Positions 46,766-59,354 are shown, counted from the first letter of the stretch. The stretch: DNA of 64,000 nt from Allolobophora icterica (GCA_963556255.1 OY744609.1:12315514-12379513), one strand, 5' to 3'. Numbers and translations are program-made. Notes: generated by a model not told the origin, from the sequence alone.

Positions 46766-49700
46766 CTGAAAGAAAACCGAACACACAATTAGTAATCTTG
46801 CACAAAGAAGGTATGTATATAAAAAAAACTGAACAAGCAAAACCACGTTGCTGGGGTTTAGTATGTACAAAAGTTCATCTTTCAACAGTCATTTATTTAA
46901 TTATTCCCTGATTTGTATGACTTTCATTATCCAACGTAGGAAGCCATCCACACCACAAACACAACCAAATCCGGTAAAGGAAGCATGCAAAATCAGTACA
47001 GATGCAAATCAAATCATAATTAGCATGTTTTATGGCTTTAATATCAGCTTGGATTCAATGTAAAAATGATCAAATCATAACTACCATCTACAGGATACAT
47101 GATATGATAGTTAATGGTTGGGGATTCAAATACATGCAAGGGCAGGAATTAAAAAATTTCTGCTCCCTATGCGCCCCTAGCAAACTTATCTACAATGAGT
47201 TCACTGACCATTCACTGTCAGTGGGAATTTAAGGCAGCAAAGGAGAATGAAGCTGCCAACACTTCATACCAAAGGGTGCTTCTTGGGTCTAGCCTAAGGA
47301 GGAACTGCAAATAATTATTTTACTCTAAGTAGCATCTGTCCAAGCAGAGGACTTCAAAACATCTTGAGCCCTTTCCTTTAACATCAAGAGTGAACTAAAG
47401 GCAACTGGGAGAACAACGCAGCTATCGTTGAAGTATTAAATGAGACTCCCTTGGCTGTTTAGAAAAATACTATTACCATATAATCTTCTCCGTATTTTTC
47501 GGACATATATTTGCAGAACTGCATGTCTGGCTGAGACATTGTCAACTTCACCGGAACAACTGTACTTGCAATCTGCTCGAGTTCTACAGTTTAGTCATAT
47601 AAAGAACGCATACATGTATTTTAAAGACAACCACCATTAGCTAAGCTATAACTGATTTGAAACTGAAGACATTACTTTAGCAGTTATCTCATGTTATAAC
47701 CAAATATTTAACATATGACGTTCTAATTTATCGTAATTTGATAAATTTCTAGCTTTACTCAGCAAAAAAACATTTAGTCAGCACCAAGAAAATCATTTTA
47801 AACTTAATCTCTTTCCTAAATGTTAATAGGAACTAAAAAAAAGAAATAGAGGAAAGATAAAGCATCTGAAATCAAAAACTACCTTTCCAGTGGCCATGCA
47901 AGTCAAAATAAATGACTGGTAAAAAATACGAATTGCATTAACAGATATATGGATCAAGGTGACTGTTAAGAAATTCCACAGATTTACATTGAAACAGACC
48001 ACAAAGCTTTATACATCACAAAAAAGAATACTGTAACCTAAAGACATAAGATATCTGCATATCCTTTCCTTATCCTCAGCCAGTTGTAAGTAAACTGAAC
48101 CAAGATATCTCGTGGATTTAAGAATTTTTATATAATTTTGTGTAAATACAAATCATGGCTATCCTATAAATTCTTTTATCGTAGTTTAACGGTAAACATA
48201 CCTTCAACAACACGTGTCTTGCTAACTGGGACTACTTTAAGACTCTATAAAAAACACACATACACAGTTTAGAAACTAACTAGATACCACTGCAAGATGT
48301 ACATACACAAAGATCTGGCTATATGCACAGTGCCTTTAGGAACCACACATAGATGCTATGTTTATTATTTTTTAAACTTATGAAACTGGAAAAACTCCGT
48401 GTTCCCGTGACTGTCATGTGGCAGTTTCTTGCTGTTGTTGGTTCACCGAACATCACATAAAAAGTGTATTTTGATTCCTTTGGCAGCTGTTCAGTGAACT
48501 CATAGCTTACATACACTAAGTACATCAACTGTACACTTAGAGGGAAGATCAGACGGTAAGAGAGAGGACTGGTCACCTGCCTTCCTATGGCAAGGCTTTC
48601 GAAATGACATCAGTAACACTTCATATCCATGACTGCCTATAACAGATAGCTTAAGAGACTGGTGTTCTCCTTCATGTCATATAAATCTGTGTAAGTAATG
48701 AACCTCAAAACCTGCAATCTGTTCATAAGTTAAAAAAAAATTCAGCAAGAAAAAATGGCTCACTAGTTGCATTGCCTGTTTGCCTTGTCATTCAAACAAT
48801 ACAGGTTCGAGTTTCCTCTATGATGGGTCCTGTTAAAGCGCTTATAGCTATAGCACAGCAGTTCTCAACCTTTTTAGGGCTGCGACCCCTTGAAAATATT
48901 TTTCAACGTTGTGGCGACCCCAACAATAAAATTGATTGGGTTATTCCCTTCAAAGCATTTTTGCTACCATTAAAGTGTAGTAATCATAATTACAAAAATA
49001 TTAAATATTAAGAAACTATGCTGACAACTTTTTTTACAAATTTCTGAAGGTTGCAGCCGACCCCTGGCAAATCGTAAGGCGACCCCCGTGGGGGTCGCGA
49101 CCCACAGGTTGAGAACCGCTGCTATAGCATAATATTCTGCATACACTTTACATGCAATCTGTAGATACAACTGCTGGAATCTCTTTAAATATATCATAAT
49201 ATGACCTCGGAAATGACATGGCCAGGATCATTGAACCCAAATTTAATCTAGCTTTATAATAATAATATAATATTTATTCTTTAATTAAGCGCCTGCAAAC
49301 GCACTGCGCTGTACATGTACATGTCATGCGATAAATCTTAACTACTAACAGAACAGACAGCCTGCAATACACGGCGCAAATTGCAGCCTACAAAGCATGT
49401 CCGCCTATGGGACTCGATCTCTGTACCTCTCGCACTCTACGCCAGATGTTATCCAATGCGCTATCGGGCCCCCCCCCCGAAGCCATTCTAAGACAGCCTT
49501 GTTATAATGCAGTATAATTTATTATTATTATTACAAACATTTTTAACGCGCGCAAGGTCACACAGAAATGCGAATCTGAGTACTTATATTAATGCTTTAT
49601 TCTGTTTAATGTATGTACACCAAAGTGCAGATATGCAGTTGGTTCAATAAAGAATATACTTACTTACTTAATGCAGTTGACAAAGGTATCACAATAGGAA

Positions 49701-51527
49701 GTTTTACATGTAATTGGTTACCTTATCTTTTGTTGTTGACGCATCATTTGGGTTAAATGCCAGACCCATCTGAGCCAGATTAGCTTTCATGCTTTTCTTG
49801 GAATCCCAGTTGTTCTTTATTGTCTCACTGCATCAATTAAAACAAAACTATGTATTAATTTATTGCACATTTTACATACACCAAAGCAAGTAAATGAAAA
49901 CCTGAGGCACGACACAAAGCATGCATGAACAACCTGCGCACGGCCGTTACATGCAGTGCACTGTGCAGGCCTAAAGCCACAATCACAAAATCACAGACCC
50001 AGTCTGCTACAAAATGGACCACTGTCCTGAACAAGTGAGCTAGTATTGTCAGTTTTATCAGAATCATGAATAAAAGATCAGCAAATATTCTGTTTCCTTA
50101 TATGGTTCTGTGGAAGTTGGAATGGTCAGTAAAACTGGACTTAAGCTTAAGTTAGCCTGTAGCCAATCAAATACAGCCAACCAACAGTGGGAGGAAATAG
50201 ATTGCTGCAACCTCCTTTCAGTAGGCAATTGTATCATATCTGATCGATGGTGAGCTGATTACAATGATCTGGAAAACTTGGAAAATGTCATTTTTATGCA
50301 TTCTGTTGTATAAGAAGGGAACTTCATAGATCCTTGAGATGATGAGGCACACGCTCAAAAAACGTTAAGAACGTGGATGTGTGCGAGAAGGAAACTGATA
50401 AGACAATTTGGCACAAGTGCAAATTAGATAACTCTTAAAAATGGTTGATTTCCTTTTCTATTCTTGTAAAGTATATAGCCTTCCCACACAGTGAGGGAGA
50501 TTAGAATGCTGCAAGCCACCAAAAAGGTTATCTTACTGAGTATGTAACAGAGCAACACAAAAGTTTTACAAAATACATTTATTGGTCTTGAAAACCTCTA
50601 GATGACTGCAAAGCAACACAAAGTTTACTAAATAAATGTGACGTACATAAAATATACACAACAAAAACGAAGTGAAACAACCTCACCATGGCAGTAATTT
50701 CTTTTGAAAGGTTTTGAAAAGACTTGAATAATTCAGCAATATAATACTTAGAAGGCGACACGAATAATTTTATGGTCCCTGTGCGTGTCGTTCTGGGAAC
50801 CGCGTACTGATTAATTACTTATCACAGTCCATATAGATGTGTGCAGTGCTCCAATTTCTCTTGCAGTTTGAGGATGGCCATATTGTTCACAAATATGGAA
50901 ATGGCTTTTGGCCGTCTCTTGAGGATTACCGCAATTTGTTTCCAACATCTTCAGCAGTTCGTCTGGTGAAGAGCATTTCAGTGAGAAAACATTTTTGCTA
51001 ACATTCTTTTATGTCCACTCACAAAGGAATCCCATTGAATAATTTTTCATCAAAGTAAATTGCAAATGTGCTATCGTGTTTGGGTACTTCAATGATTACT
51101 TACTTACTTAATTAAGGGAAATTCAGTGTGCGAAGGTAGCAGCGATCTATTCTTTCGAAGCCTGAGGAGGCCATATTGTTTATACGTTATCGACCGCAGG
51201 CGACCTTATGTCCAATTTTATCGAATGGTCCATACAGCTCAAGAAAATGGTTTCTACATTCATGTTCTATTTCATTTTATTCAAAACGACTAATTTTTAC
51301 CGGGCGACTAAAAGTCGTTCTGGGCCATTAGGAGCTGTCTCTAAATGAGACATGACAACCCAGTCACACGTTGTAGATTATATTTAGAACGCGTGCACAT
51401 TAGAAAGCATGTGAGTGATAATAGAGATTTACCAATGAATTGTTGGCGTCTTCTTCTTTTTTCGCCATTCACGCCTACGATCCTTCTCGTAATTAAAGTG
51501 CCTCTTTGTCTTCTTTCCTTTTCCCAT
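46664..51527 (-). CDS. NOP16: NOP16, nucleolar protein 16 (60S ribosome biogenesis), five exons (whole gene)
   Basis: Nucleolar factor of pre-60S ribosomal particles. Exons 51527-51433, 49827-49722, 48244-48202, 47583-47477 and 46765-46664 total 453 bp, giving 150 residues with all phases consistent. The start is MGKGKKTKRHFNYEKDRRR, a basic N-terminus with the conserved F-x-Y-x-x-(N/D)-R arrangement. Residues 32-66 carry the W-D-x-x-K-S-(x)3-NLA-x-MGLA-x-(D/N)-PN block. The C-terminus has YGEDY followed by AMSRDLKNYYQETPKQIK, the family hallmark. It is shorter than the human protein (178 aa) because the linker and C-terminal tail are reduced. Introns are 0.6-1.6 kb and contain SINEs and a MITE. 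A possible AATAAA on the minus strand is at about 46588-46583. Confidence 0.95.
47095..47312 (+). mobile_element. SINE family A, degraded
   Basis: Head remnant GGTTGGGGATTCAAAT, body TTCACTGTCAGTGGGA and AACACTTCATACCAAAGGG. In NOP16 intron 4. Confidence 0.65.
47477..47583 (-). CDS. NOP16: NOP16 exon 4
   Basis: Acceptor AACTGTAG, donor TATATG|GTAATA. Encodes EELEQIASTVVPVKL, then SQPDMQFCKYMSEKYGEDYM, the Y-M-x-x-K-Y-G-E-D-Y segment that precedes the C-terminal family motif. Confidence 0.93.
48202..48244 (-). CDS. NOP16: NOP16 exon 3 (43-bp micro-exon)
   Basis: Acceptor TTTTTTATAG, donor GAAG|GTATGT. Encodes SLKVVPVSKTRVVE plus one base. Short and weakly conserved by itself; placed because both phases fit the neighbouring exons and the splice signals are good. 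Confidence 0.82.
48535..48681 (+). mobile_element. SINE family A, degraded 3' part
   Basis: GAGAGAGGACTGGTCACCTG, GTAACACTTCATATCCATGA and a CTCCTTC end. In NOP16 intron 2. Confidence 0.6.
48856..49121. mobile_element. hAT (Charlie-like) MITE in NOP16 intron 2 (266 bp)
   Basis: Ends CAGCAGTTCTCAACCT / AGGTTGAGAACCGCTG, the classic hAT-Charlie type terminus, flanked by a perfect 8-bp duplication CTATAGCA (48848-48855 and 49122-49129). Confidence 0.93.
49258..49475 (-). mobile_element. tRNA-headed SINE in NOP16 intron 1-2 region
   Basis: On the minus strand GGGCCCGATAGCGCATTGGA and AGAGATCGAGTCCCATAGG form a tRNA-like head; the tail is GGCGCTTAATTAAAGAATA with ATT repeats. Confidence 0.7.
49722..49827 (-). 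CDS. NOP16: NOP16 exon 2
   Basis: Acceptor TTGATGCAG, donor GATAAG|GTAACC. Encodes ETIKNNWDSKKSMKANLAQM followed by GLAFNPN, the most conserved N-terminal block of NOP16. Confidence 0.94.
51433..51527 (-). CDS. NOP16: NOP16 exon 1
   Basis: ATG at 51527-51525, preceded by AAA (A at -3), followed by 31 codons plus two bases to donor CATTG|GTAAAT. Encodes the Lys/Arg-rich nucleolar-targeting N-terminus ending KKKKTPTIH. The split codon TG+T gives Cys. Confidence 0.93.
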
Positions 51528-51905
51528 TTTAAAATAAAACTTAAATCGGAAGGAGTTGAACTGTTTTATTTAAGATCTTGTTTTTCACAAACACTTCCAC
51601 TTAGAGCTTCGGCGGAACCAGACTATTAATTACGATATTTTATCTTTGCAAGACCCATCAGATATTGAACATCTGACGTCATAACACCTAAACGGGTTTA
51701 GAGACATACCACCAAGCGATAGATTCGATTACTATTGTGATTCAACTTTAGCTAGCTTTGTCATAATATAATCGTATTGGCAAACTCCAAACTTAGATTC
51801 ACAGACAAATAATGCTCCCGTTGTGAGTTTTTTATACAAAATTAAAAATTGAGGCCTACAGAAAGAAATATTTTAACGAAACTCGGAGACATCCATGGTC
51901 AAACC

Positions 51906-52276
51906 ACAGTATAAATAATTACACAGTAGGCTTACGTCGACTCCCGGCCGATGCAGCAGTAAGAATGTGTGACCGACCGCCATTTTGAAACTGAGTCGTT
52001 TAGACGCCGATATACCGGAATCCATCACATCAAATATTTTTAAACGTTACAACAACGTTGAGGACTACACGCCGATACACCGGAATCAATCACATCAAAT
52101 ATTTTTTAAACGTTACAACAACATTGAGGACTTCATTAGAATAAACAATATTATTTTTAACTTTAATTTAAGCTTAAATCTATAATTCAAAAGCTCAGTT
52201 TCAAAATGGCGTCACACCAAAAACTAGTCAACAGGCAGCGATTGGAGTCGACGTACTGTGTAATTATTTATACTGT
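51906..52276 (+). mobile_element. MITE with ACAGTATAAATA ends, copy 2 (371 bp)
   Basis: Closely similar along its whole length to the 43.2-kb copy and flanked by a perfect 9-bp duplication GGTCAAACC (51897-51905 and 52277-52285). A 9-bp duplication fits Mutator-like elements, though GG/CC may belong to the terminal repeat. Confidence 0.85.
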
Positions 52277-52285
52277 GGTCAAACC

Positions 52286-52500
52286 GTGTTCTGCTACAAA
52301 TTCCAGAGGACTCCGATCGGCTGCACAAGGCGATTATACCATACTTCGCATCAACCGGAAGTTTAGTAGTCGTGCCTTCTCGGTCTCAGGACCCGTAAAA
52401 TGGAACAGCCTTCCAACTACAGTCCGTCAATGCACATCTGTTAGCCAGTTTAAATCTCTAACTCTTAACTTAACACAAAATTATGCTAAGCCATCTTGAC
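52286..52500 (+). mobile_element. LINE ORF2 C-terminal fragment
   Basis: Reads SRGLRSAAQGDYTILRINRK, FSSRAFSVSGPVKWNSLP and FKSLTLNL, a conserved LINE ORF2 C-terminus. It directly abuts the right target duplication of the MITE at 51906. Confidence 0.75.
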
Positions 52501-52515
52501 ATAACATTCAAGACA

Positions 52516-52690
52516 ATCAAGGGGGTCCGTAAAGTAATGAATAACACATTGGCGTGAAGAGCTGAAGCTACCAAGATCGAACCCCGTAGACCCCGTACGG
52601 TTTTTTCAGCCTTCCACTCGCTAAGTGGCGGTGGTTAAATGAATAGCAAGCCATGTTGGGGCCGTGTGGCTGCCGCTTAAATACAGGTAG
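52516..52690 (+). mobile_element. SINE family B fragment
   Basis: GGGGGTCCGTAAAGTAATGA...CATTGGCGTGAAGAGC...CAGCCTTCCACTCGCTAAGT, same order as the 13.7-kb copy. Confidence 0.55.
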
Positions 52691-52892
52691 GGGGACACTT
52701 TTGAACTTATTTGGTCAAAATAGAGTTTTGAACTGATCTGCTCAAAAAGAGGTTAAAAAATTGGATGACCTTTTTTGGTGTTTCTTCAAAATTTTGGGGG
52801 TCGAATGTATGGTGTGTCCCCCAGGGCCCCCACAGTTAAAGGCGGGGGTCTTATCCCCTCGACCCCCTTCCCGGGATCGCCACCCATGAACA

Positions 52893-53292
52893 CAGTGGCG
52901 TAGCTAGGATATTTTGCGCCCGGGGACGAACTATGAATTTGGCGCACCCTCCCCCCCCCGTTTTACTATTTCACATTTTCCACATAATCGAATGGCAATT
53001 TTAATTTTTTTAATGAAATAAAATATGAAAAATACAGACAGTACATGCATGTTTCCCCTTAGTGCTCAATGTGGCGCCAAAATCATACCTAAGAACTTAT
53101 TTGTAAGTAATGAGGATATATATTTGGGGCGCTAAAATTGAATCTTATGCATTCATTTGTGATAAATTAGTTAAAACTGCATCACAATTAAGAGTAAAAT
53201 TATTTATCTTAACCCTCATTTTGGCGCCCCCTTCCCTTGGCGCCCGGGGACACATGTACCCCTCTGCCCCCCCCCCCCCAGCTACGCCACTG
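52893..53292. mobile_element. hAT-like MITE, CAGTGGCGTAGCTA ends (400 bp)
   Basis: Ends CAGTGGCGTAGCTA / TAGCTACGCCACTG (one base of slack), flanked by CATGAACA and CATGGACA (7 of 8). The interior repeats TTGGCGC(C) blocks near both ends. Confidence 0.85.
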
Positions 53293-53403
53293 CATGGACA
53301 TTAGGTGTGACCCATATGCTATATACGGTCCTACATTGTAGGCGTGCTGCCAGAGCAGAACCTGCTTGAACAAACTGCGATTAGCCAGAAAAATAGAAAA
53401 TAG

Positions 53404-54322
53404 CAGTCTTGTTGTCCTCGAGACCAAAGTCTTGGTCTCGAGTGCACTCGAGTTCGTTTTTAAAAGTCTTGGTCTTGGTCTTGGTCTTGAGGTTCAAGGT
53501 CTTGGTCTTGGTCTTGGTCTTGAGGTTCAAGGTCTTGGTCTTGGTCTTGGTCTTGAGGTTCAAGGTCTTGGTCTTGGTCTCGCAAGACCAAGACCAAGAC
53601 CGGCTGTCAATATGAACAGTCATTTAACAGAACTCAAGAATTCTGTATCAAGCCTGCTTGCATCATACGACCAATATCTATGGTCGTATGATGAAAAACC
53701 AATTCGCTCAGAATTTCCTGACCAACGTCTTGTTGGTCAGGAAAACCCATTGGCAGCACCAACAGTTATTCTGTATCAGACGGTGTGATAAACTTTCAAA
53801 AGGCTCACTATCTGTACATTTACATCCAGTGCTTGAAAAGCTACTCTGTGTGTGTCAGCGACTTCAGCACCTGTAGAACCTATTTTTTCACATGGCGGAA
53901 TTTTTATGAGGCCCACCAGGCACGTCTTGGTCAGAAAATTCTGAGCGAATTGGTTTTTATAAAATACAAAAGGCATTTGGAATAATAGTTTGCATGAAGG
54001 ACTTTTGAATACAAATTCGGATTTCTCTGCAGTTTGCATTTAAAGTTAATTTGCTTGAATAAAATAAAAGACTCATGTTTTCATTGAAATAGCGAATATT
54101 CCGACTTGACAATTTAGAAGTCTTGACCTGATTACGATTTTTTGGGTCTTGGTCTTGGTCTTGGTCTTGAGGTTCAAGGTCTTGGTCTTGGTCTTGGTCT
54201 CGAGGTTCAAGGTCTTGGTCTTGGTCTTGGTCTTGAGGTTCAAGGTCTTGGTCTTGGTCTTGAGGTTCAAGGTCTTGGTCTTGGTCTTGGTCTTGAGGTT
54301 TAAGGTCTTGACAACAAGACTG
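53404..54322 (+). mobile_element. hAT-like non-autonomous element with GTCTTG arrays, copy 2 (919 bp)
   Basis: Same family and orientation as the copy at 29.6 kb, with identical 13-bp ends and a different perfect 8-bp target duplication, GAAAATAG, at 53396-53403 and 54323-54330. The copies differ in the number of GTCTTG units per cluster and by a small insertion near 53690-53725 that is an inverted copy of sequence from the element's right half. Confidence 0.9.
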
Positions 54323-54771
54323 GAAAATAGTAGTCCAACTAGCTCGAAATGCGAACTCTAGAGAGATCTTAGTGTACACTTTCACGAATGCCATCAAGAA
54401 TCTATAGATACAATATTTTAATAATTATAATTTTTAAATGATTGTAACGTCCGAAGAAGTCAAAGTCCGTATAATGGCACAGGCAACGTGTGTTGCAGGT
54501 TCCTTCGGAAACTATAGACACGTAGGCCCTCTGTCGACTGCAGACTGAGTACCGCTAATCCTCCCTAAAACGGTATTTCTCATATGCATCATCTTCGGTA
54601 TTTCTGAGATACGTCGTCCTTTCGCATCCGCCTATTGAACAGAAATAATTACGGATCAGTAAAATCGATCTTACAAACAACATCTTATTTCTAGTGTTCG
54701 CTGTTTGCTTAACAAACTGTTGTATGTTATGCTACACGTTAAACGCTAATAAAGTAAGAACATAGGCGTAA

Positions 54772-54961
54772 TTTGTGGGGGCACGAGGGGTACCCGTACC
54801 CCCTCTTTTTGGACTGAGGAGTACCGTACCCCCTACTTTTTGAACAATGCTAATCAATATTTTATTATTGTGCCTTCCCAGACATCGAAGTCTCCGCCTT
54901 GCTTCGTGTATGTAAGAAATAATTGTTACCTCACACTTTTTAGACCAAAATTACGCCCCTG
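54772..54961 (+). mobile_element. hAT-like MITE, CATAGGC(C/G)TAATT family, copy 2 (190 bp)
   Basis: Same termini and internal GGGGTACCCGTACCCC as the 39.6-kb copy, with a different middle. No matching 8-bp flanks seen, so the target duplication has decayed or one edge is misplaced. Confidence 0.65.
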
Positions 54962-55089
54962 ATTATTCACTGTAAGAGGTGACCTAACAACTAACGCGTC
55001 TGCTTTAAGTTAACCCATGCATCTAATCTCATCTATTGTAGTAACTTCTATAACGCCGATATCGTAAAGCAGTTGATGGTCGCTGCAAT

Positions 55090-55529
55090 TAGGGAATGCA
55101 AAACTGACGGTTTTTTACAAACCCGTTTCCGGTTTTGGCGCCAGTAAAAACCCGGGTACCCGGGTTTTTATCGGGTTTACCAAACTTTACATGATAAGTA
55201 TTATTGAACTATGTTTTGCGATAAGAACAACGTCGTTGTATGCAGCTACAAAGTCCAAAGTTCTGCAGATGACAAGGGTCATCTACGTCCTTGTGTTTGA
55301 GCAGGTTTATCTTATGCTTGGGCGGGAGATGAATATGCATACATCGTGTTGAACAGTCGACAATTTTCAGTTTCGATTTACATAACCTCTGGCACTGAGC
55401 CGTCTGTTCCACAGAATCGCGAACGATAAAGTGTTCCCAAACACCGCGCTTTAACTTTGCTGATTTAAGCATTGCTTTTTAAGTCACTAAATTTATATAA
55501 GAACAGTTTACCGCTACCAGGCGAACAGG

Positions 55530-55608
<79 letters not shown>

Positions 55609-56199
55609 GACGATTTATATAGCGCCGTAGCACAGCCGATGCCGAAGAAAAGGACGCTGTAGTTGGCGACGCCGGAGGGTGGTGCACCATAGAAACTCGG
55701 ACTTCGTTGGATTTAGTTTGAAACGGTTAGACGCCATCCACACTGAAATGCGTTCAGACAGGTAATGTCACGAGTTAACAAACTCAACATTCGGCCTTGT
55801 CACTCGTTGTGTGAAATGTGAAGCCTCACTCATGTAACGTCACGAATAAACAATTCAAACGAGCCGATAAATAAGTAAGTAGAAATAGTATTACGTAAAA
55901 CCAAGTGCAGTATTAACGTTATATTTCCATTACTCTGCATTTGTGAGTTTCACGGCGTGAACGACGATGAAAGTGTCGCTAATCTTTCGAGTTTGTAGTA
56001 TATGAATGATAGTGATATGCATCCGAAATGGGCTACATTTATATTAAGCTACATTTTAATATAATAAAATAGTAATGAAAATTTAATGTCATTGTTCAAA
56101 CCCGGGTTTCAATCGCGGTTAAACCCGGGTTTTCGGGTTCCGAAAAATCTCGGGTTACCCGGGTACCCGGGTAGGCAAAACCCGGGTTTGCATTCCCTA
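55090..56199. mobile_element. hAT-like element with CCCGGGTT-rich ends (1110 bp)
   Basis: Inverted ends TAGGGAATGCAAA / TTTGCATTCCCTA, flanked by a perfect 8-bp duplication GCTGCAAT at 55082-55089 and 56200-56207. Both ends carry reiterated CCCGGGTT and GGGTACCCGGG palindromes. TAGGG termini are typical of hAT transposons. The interior contains an (AAT)n tract and a GCGCC-tail fragment, and no intact transposase. Confidence 0.88.
55530..55608. repeat. (AAT)n inside the 55.1-kb element
   Basis: About 26 AAT units, just before a GATTTATATAGCGCC SINE/LINE-type tail. Confidence 0.95.
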
Positions 56200-56221
56200 G
56201 CTGCAATGTACAGTAATAGTA

Positions 56222-56316
56222 ATGAGAAGAACAGCAGTCCATTAAAACTATCCCCGGGAGGCAACCACGGATATAAAGTGCTAGTGGCTTCATTTTTCTT
56301 GGCCTCGGCATACTTA
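56222..56316 (-). mobile_element. SINE family A fragment next to the 55.1-kb element
   Basis: Antisense AGAACAGCAGTCC, AAAGTGCTAGTGGCTTCATT and TTGGCCTCGGCATA, about 15 bases beyond the right target duplication of the element ending at 56199. Confidence 0.6.
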
Positions 56317-56559
56317 CTCGTAGTGCAGCAGACGTCGTATGTCGTGTATGCGTCTTTTGTAATTCTTCCGCAGCCCAAAATGGTTGATGAGATTCGACAC
56401 AGATATGGAATCGTGTTTTCTTTGGAGCAGACTCGACTCAGCGATGAGTTGAAGTGACATTCGGACATTTCGTCCGTACAGCAGTCGCAGTCGTTCATAC
56501 AGTGACAGGGGTTCGATTTCTCTCCCACAGATATACACTAAAACCATTACCATATGTCT

Positions 56560-56868
56560 GTGTACGTACGTCTGTGCGCACGCACGTACGTGTGCGTGTA
56601 TGTATGTATACGTATGCATTACGTACGTATGTATGTATTAATATATGTATGTATGTACGTACGTATACGTACGCATGAATGAATGTATGCATGTGTGTGT
56701 ATGTATGTAGGCAGATGTGAACCTACATGTATACATACACATACTCACCTAGATAGTTACATGCACACACACACATACATGCACCACATACATACATACA
56801 TACATACATACATACATACATACATACATACATACATACATACATACATACATACATACATACATACA

Positions 56869-56902
<34 letters not shown>

Positions 56903-56935
56903 CATACATACATACATACATACATACATACACGT
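56560..56935. repeat. (GTAC/GTAT)n then perfect (CATA)n
   Basis: GTACGTAC-rich tract at 56560-56700, then about 145 bp of CATA repeats at 56788-56932. Confidence 0.95.
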
Positions 56936-57293
56936 ATCCCATTAAGCTTAGAATCATGTATTTTTTCATTGCACTAACGTTACGCATCGTTGACTTGTCG
57001 CCATCTCTCGACGCTGCTGCTGCTATAATTGATGAAGCGGAACGCTTGCCTCCAAGCGGACAGTTGCGGATGTAGCAGAAGAGAGAAGGACGCCAGCAGA
57101 GACAACAGAACAACGAGAACAACAGAAGGTAACTACAGCGAAACATCTTTGTCTGGTTAGGATCTTCAGATGTCGTGTTCGATGACGTGTTCCTCTGTTT
57201 TAAAACTAGAAATTAAAATAATCTCTGACGAGTTTTAGACAGTATAATGTGGCTTTAGAATAATATGTCTGCTTGTCAGGCGTTCTCTTACGA

Positions 57294-57518
<225 letters not shown>

Positions 57519-57971
57519 TAAATACTAACATTATAATAATAATAACTAGATAATAATAATAATAATAATAATCACGATATTATTAATAATAATTATTATT
57601 ATTACACCCTCAGGTTCTTAAACTAATGTCAGGAGGCTATAAAAATGTAATATAATATTAATAATAAAAATAACAATGACATCATTAGCATCACATCGTC
57701 GTTGTCGTCGTCATCATAATTGTAGTCATCGTCGTCGTCATAATAATTATCATCATCAGCAGCAGCAACAACTACCTAAATAATAATATCAATAATAGTT
57801 CTTACACTCCCAGTGAATTTTATCTTTGAAATAAAAACAACAATGGTGAAAACAGTTATTCTCCTAAAGTAGGGGGCATAAATTTTCCACTCTGTCTGTC
57901 CACAGGACGTGTATTTTCTATTAATATTTTTTATATAGCGCAGGAACATTTCGGATGACCATAAGCTGTAA

Positions 57972-58420
57972 GGGGCCATCCACATATTACGTACGCACTG
58001 AGGGGGGTCGGATTTAGGCGATTTTGCGTACGGGTGCGAACGGGGGGATGGGGGACAAAATGTGTACGTACACAAAATAAATTTCTAATTGTGACGTCCA
58101 CATTAGCCTATTTATAACTCTGAATTGTCCTATAGTCGTCCGATGGCATTTTATTACATTATATAAAAGCCATGTGCAGTCATTCTGTGCTGTGAACGAG
58201 ACACCTATAATTTGTTTATATTGACCCTCACTCATCCTTCAATCTGGCCTAAAGTTCAGACAGCCTGGAGCTGTCGAGACACTTTCTGCAGCTGGTCTTC
58301 CGGGAGGGGGTGCGTCAAGCGTACGTACGCAGGGGGGGGGTTGGAAGAAAGTACGCCTGCGAACAGGGGGAGGGGTCCAATTTTCCGGGATTTTTGCGTA
58401 CGTAATATATGGATGGCCCC
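57972..58420. mobile_element. PIF/Harbinger-like MITE (449 bp)
   Basis: Ends GGGGCCATCCACATATTACG / CGTAATATATGGATGGCCCC with 3-bp TAA duplications (57969-57971 and 58421-58423). The interior has several GTACG(C/T) motifs near each end. Confidence 0.82.
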
Positions 58421-59354
58421 TAAAAGAGCGCCGGTCTAGCCATAAATAAAAGAACAACATACTCTAGCCAAAATGGTGTCTGATGAAGGCCTTTCAAGCT
58501 TTCTCGTCCTCAACGAAACCCGCCTTTGCAGCTCTTCTGTTTCCTTCTGGTCTCTGGCAGTCGAACTCGGAACTTCCTTCGACAATATCTGGACAACCCG
58601 TCTTACTTGACGCAGAGCTCTGCGCTTAGCCTCAGAGTAATTCAGTAGTATACAGTTTACTATTCCGAAGAGCGCCGGTCTAGACAAGCCTTAGAGCGCG
58701 GATGAACAATATAGATTAGCCACAGTGGTGTCTGATGAAGAAGCCACTTTTGAGCGGTTATAAGAACACAGAGGGCGGACCCTCGAAATGAAATCACCTT
58801 ACCCGTTGTCTATTGCTTGAAACCTTGTTCAGCTGCGCCGTAGACTTCTTGGCAAGACGACACAAGATCCAGAACGAAGCGAGGAAAACCTCTTTTATTT
58901 GGTTCCACTAAGTGAAGTATAACGAAAAGCAGATGTCGCCTGCAATTAACAGGATTTGTCTATTCGGCATTGTCTCCCTCTGTCCGCGTCTGTCTTGTCT
59001 GTCAGTCTGTCTGCCAGTCTGTTTATCCGTCTGTCTTCCTGCGGGTCTGTTTCTGTCTGTCTCTTTATATCAATACATGCATGTATAATTGTATATACAT
59101 ACACACATACACATATGCATAATTATGTGGTTTCATCTAAAGCAATGTTGCTAACCGTCTAATGTTGTTGCTACGTTGAGTACGAACAGCTTTTATCAAT
59201 TACGATAATTAATTAACGACTAATAAATTGAACACTTTATTCTAATTTTCTGTAACCATGCATGCACTGCGATGAATAGCTTTTCTACTCCAGTTCCATC
59301 TGGCCCATCTGGGTAGAACACACGAACAAGGAAGCAACCGAAACAAAGTATGAG

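Noticed and set aside
50811..50990. Minus-strand frame in NOP16 intron 1 reading SSPDELLKMLETNC and TAREIGALHTSI
   Set aside because: Protein-like, but a second frame over the same bases is equally so and no family or splice structure could be established.
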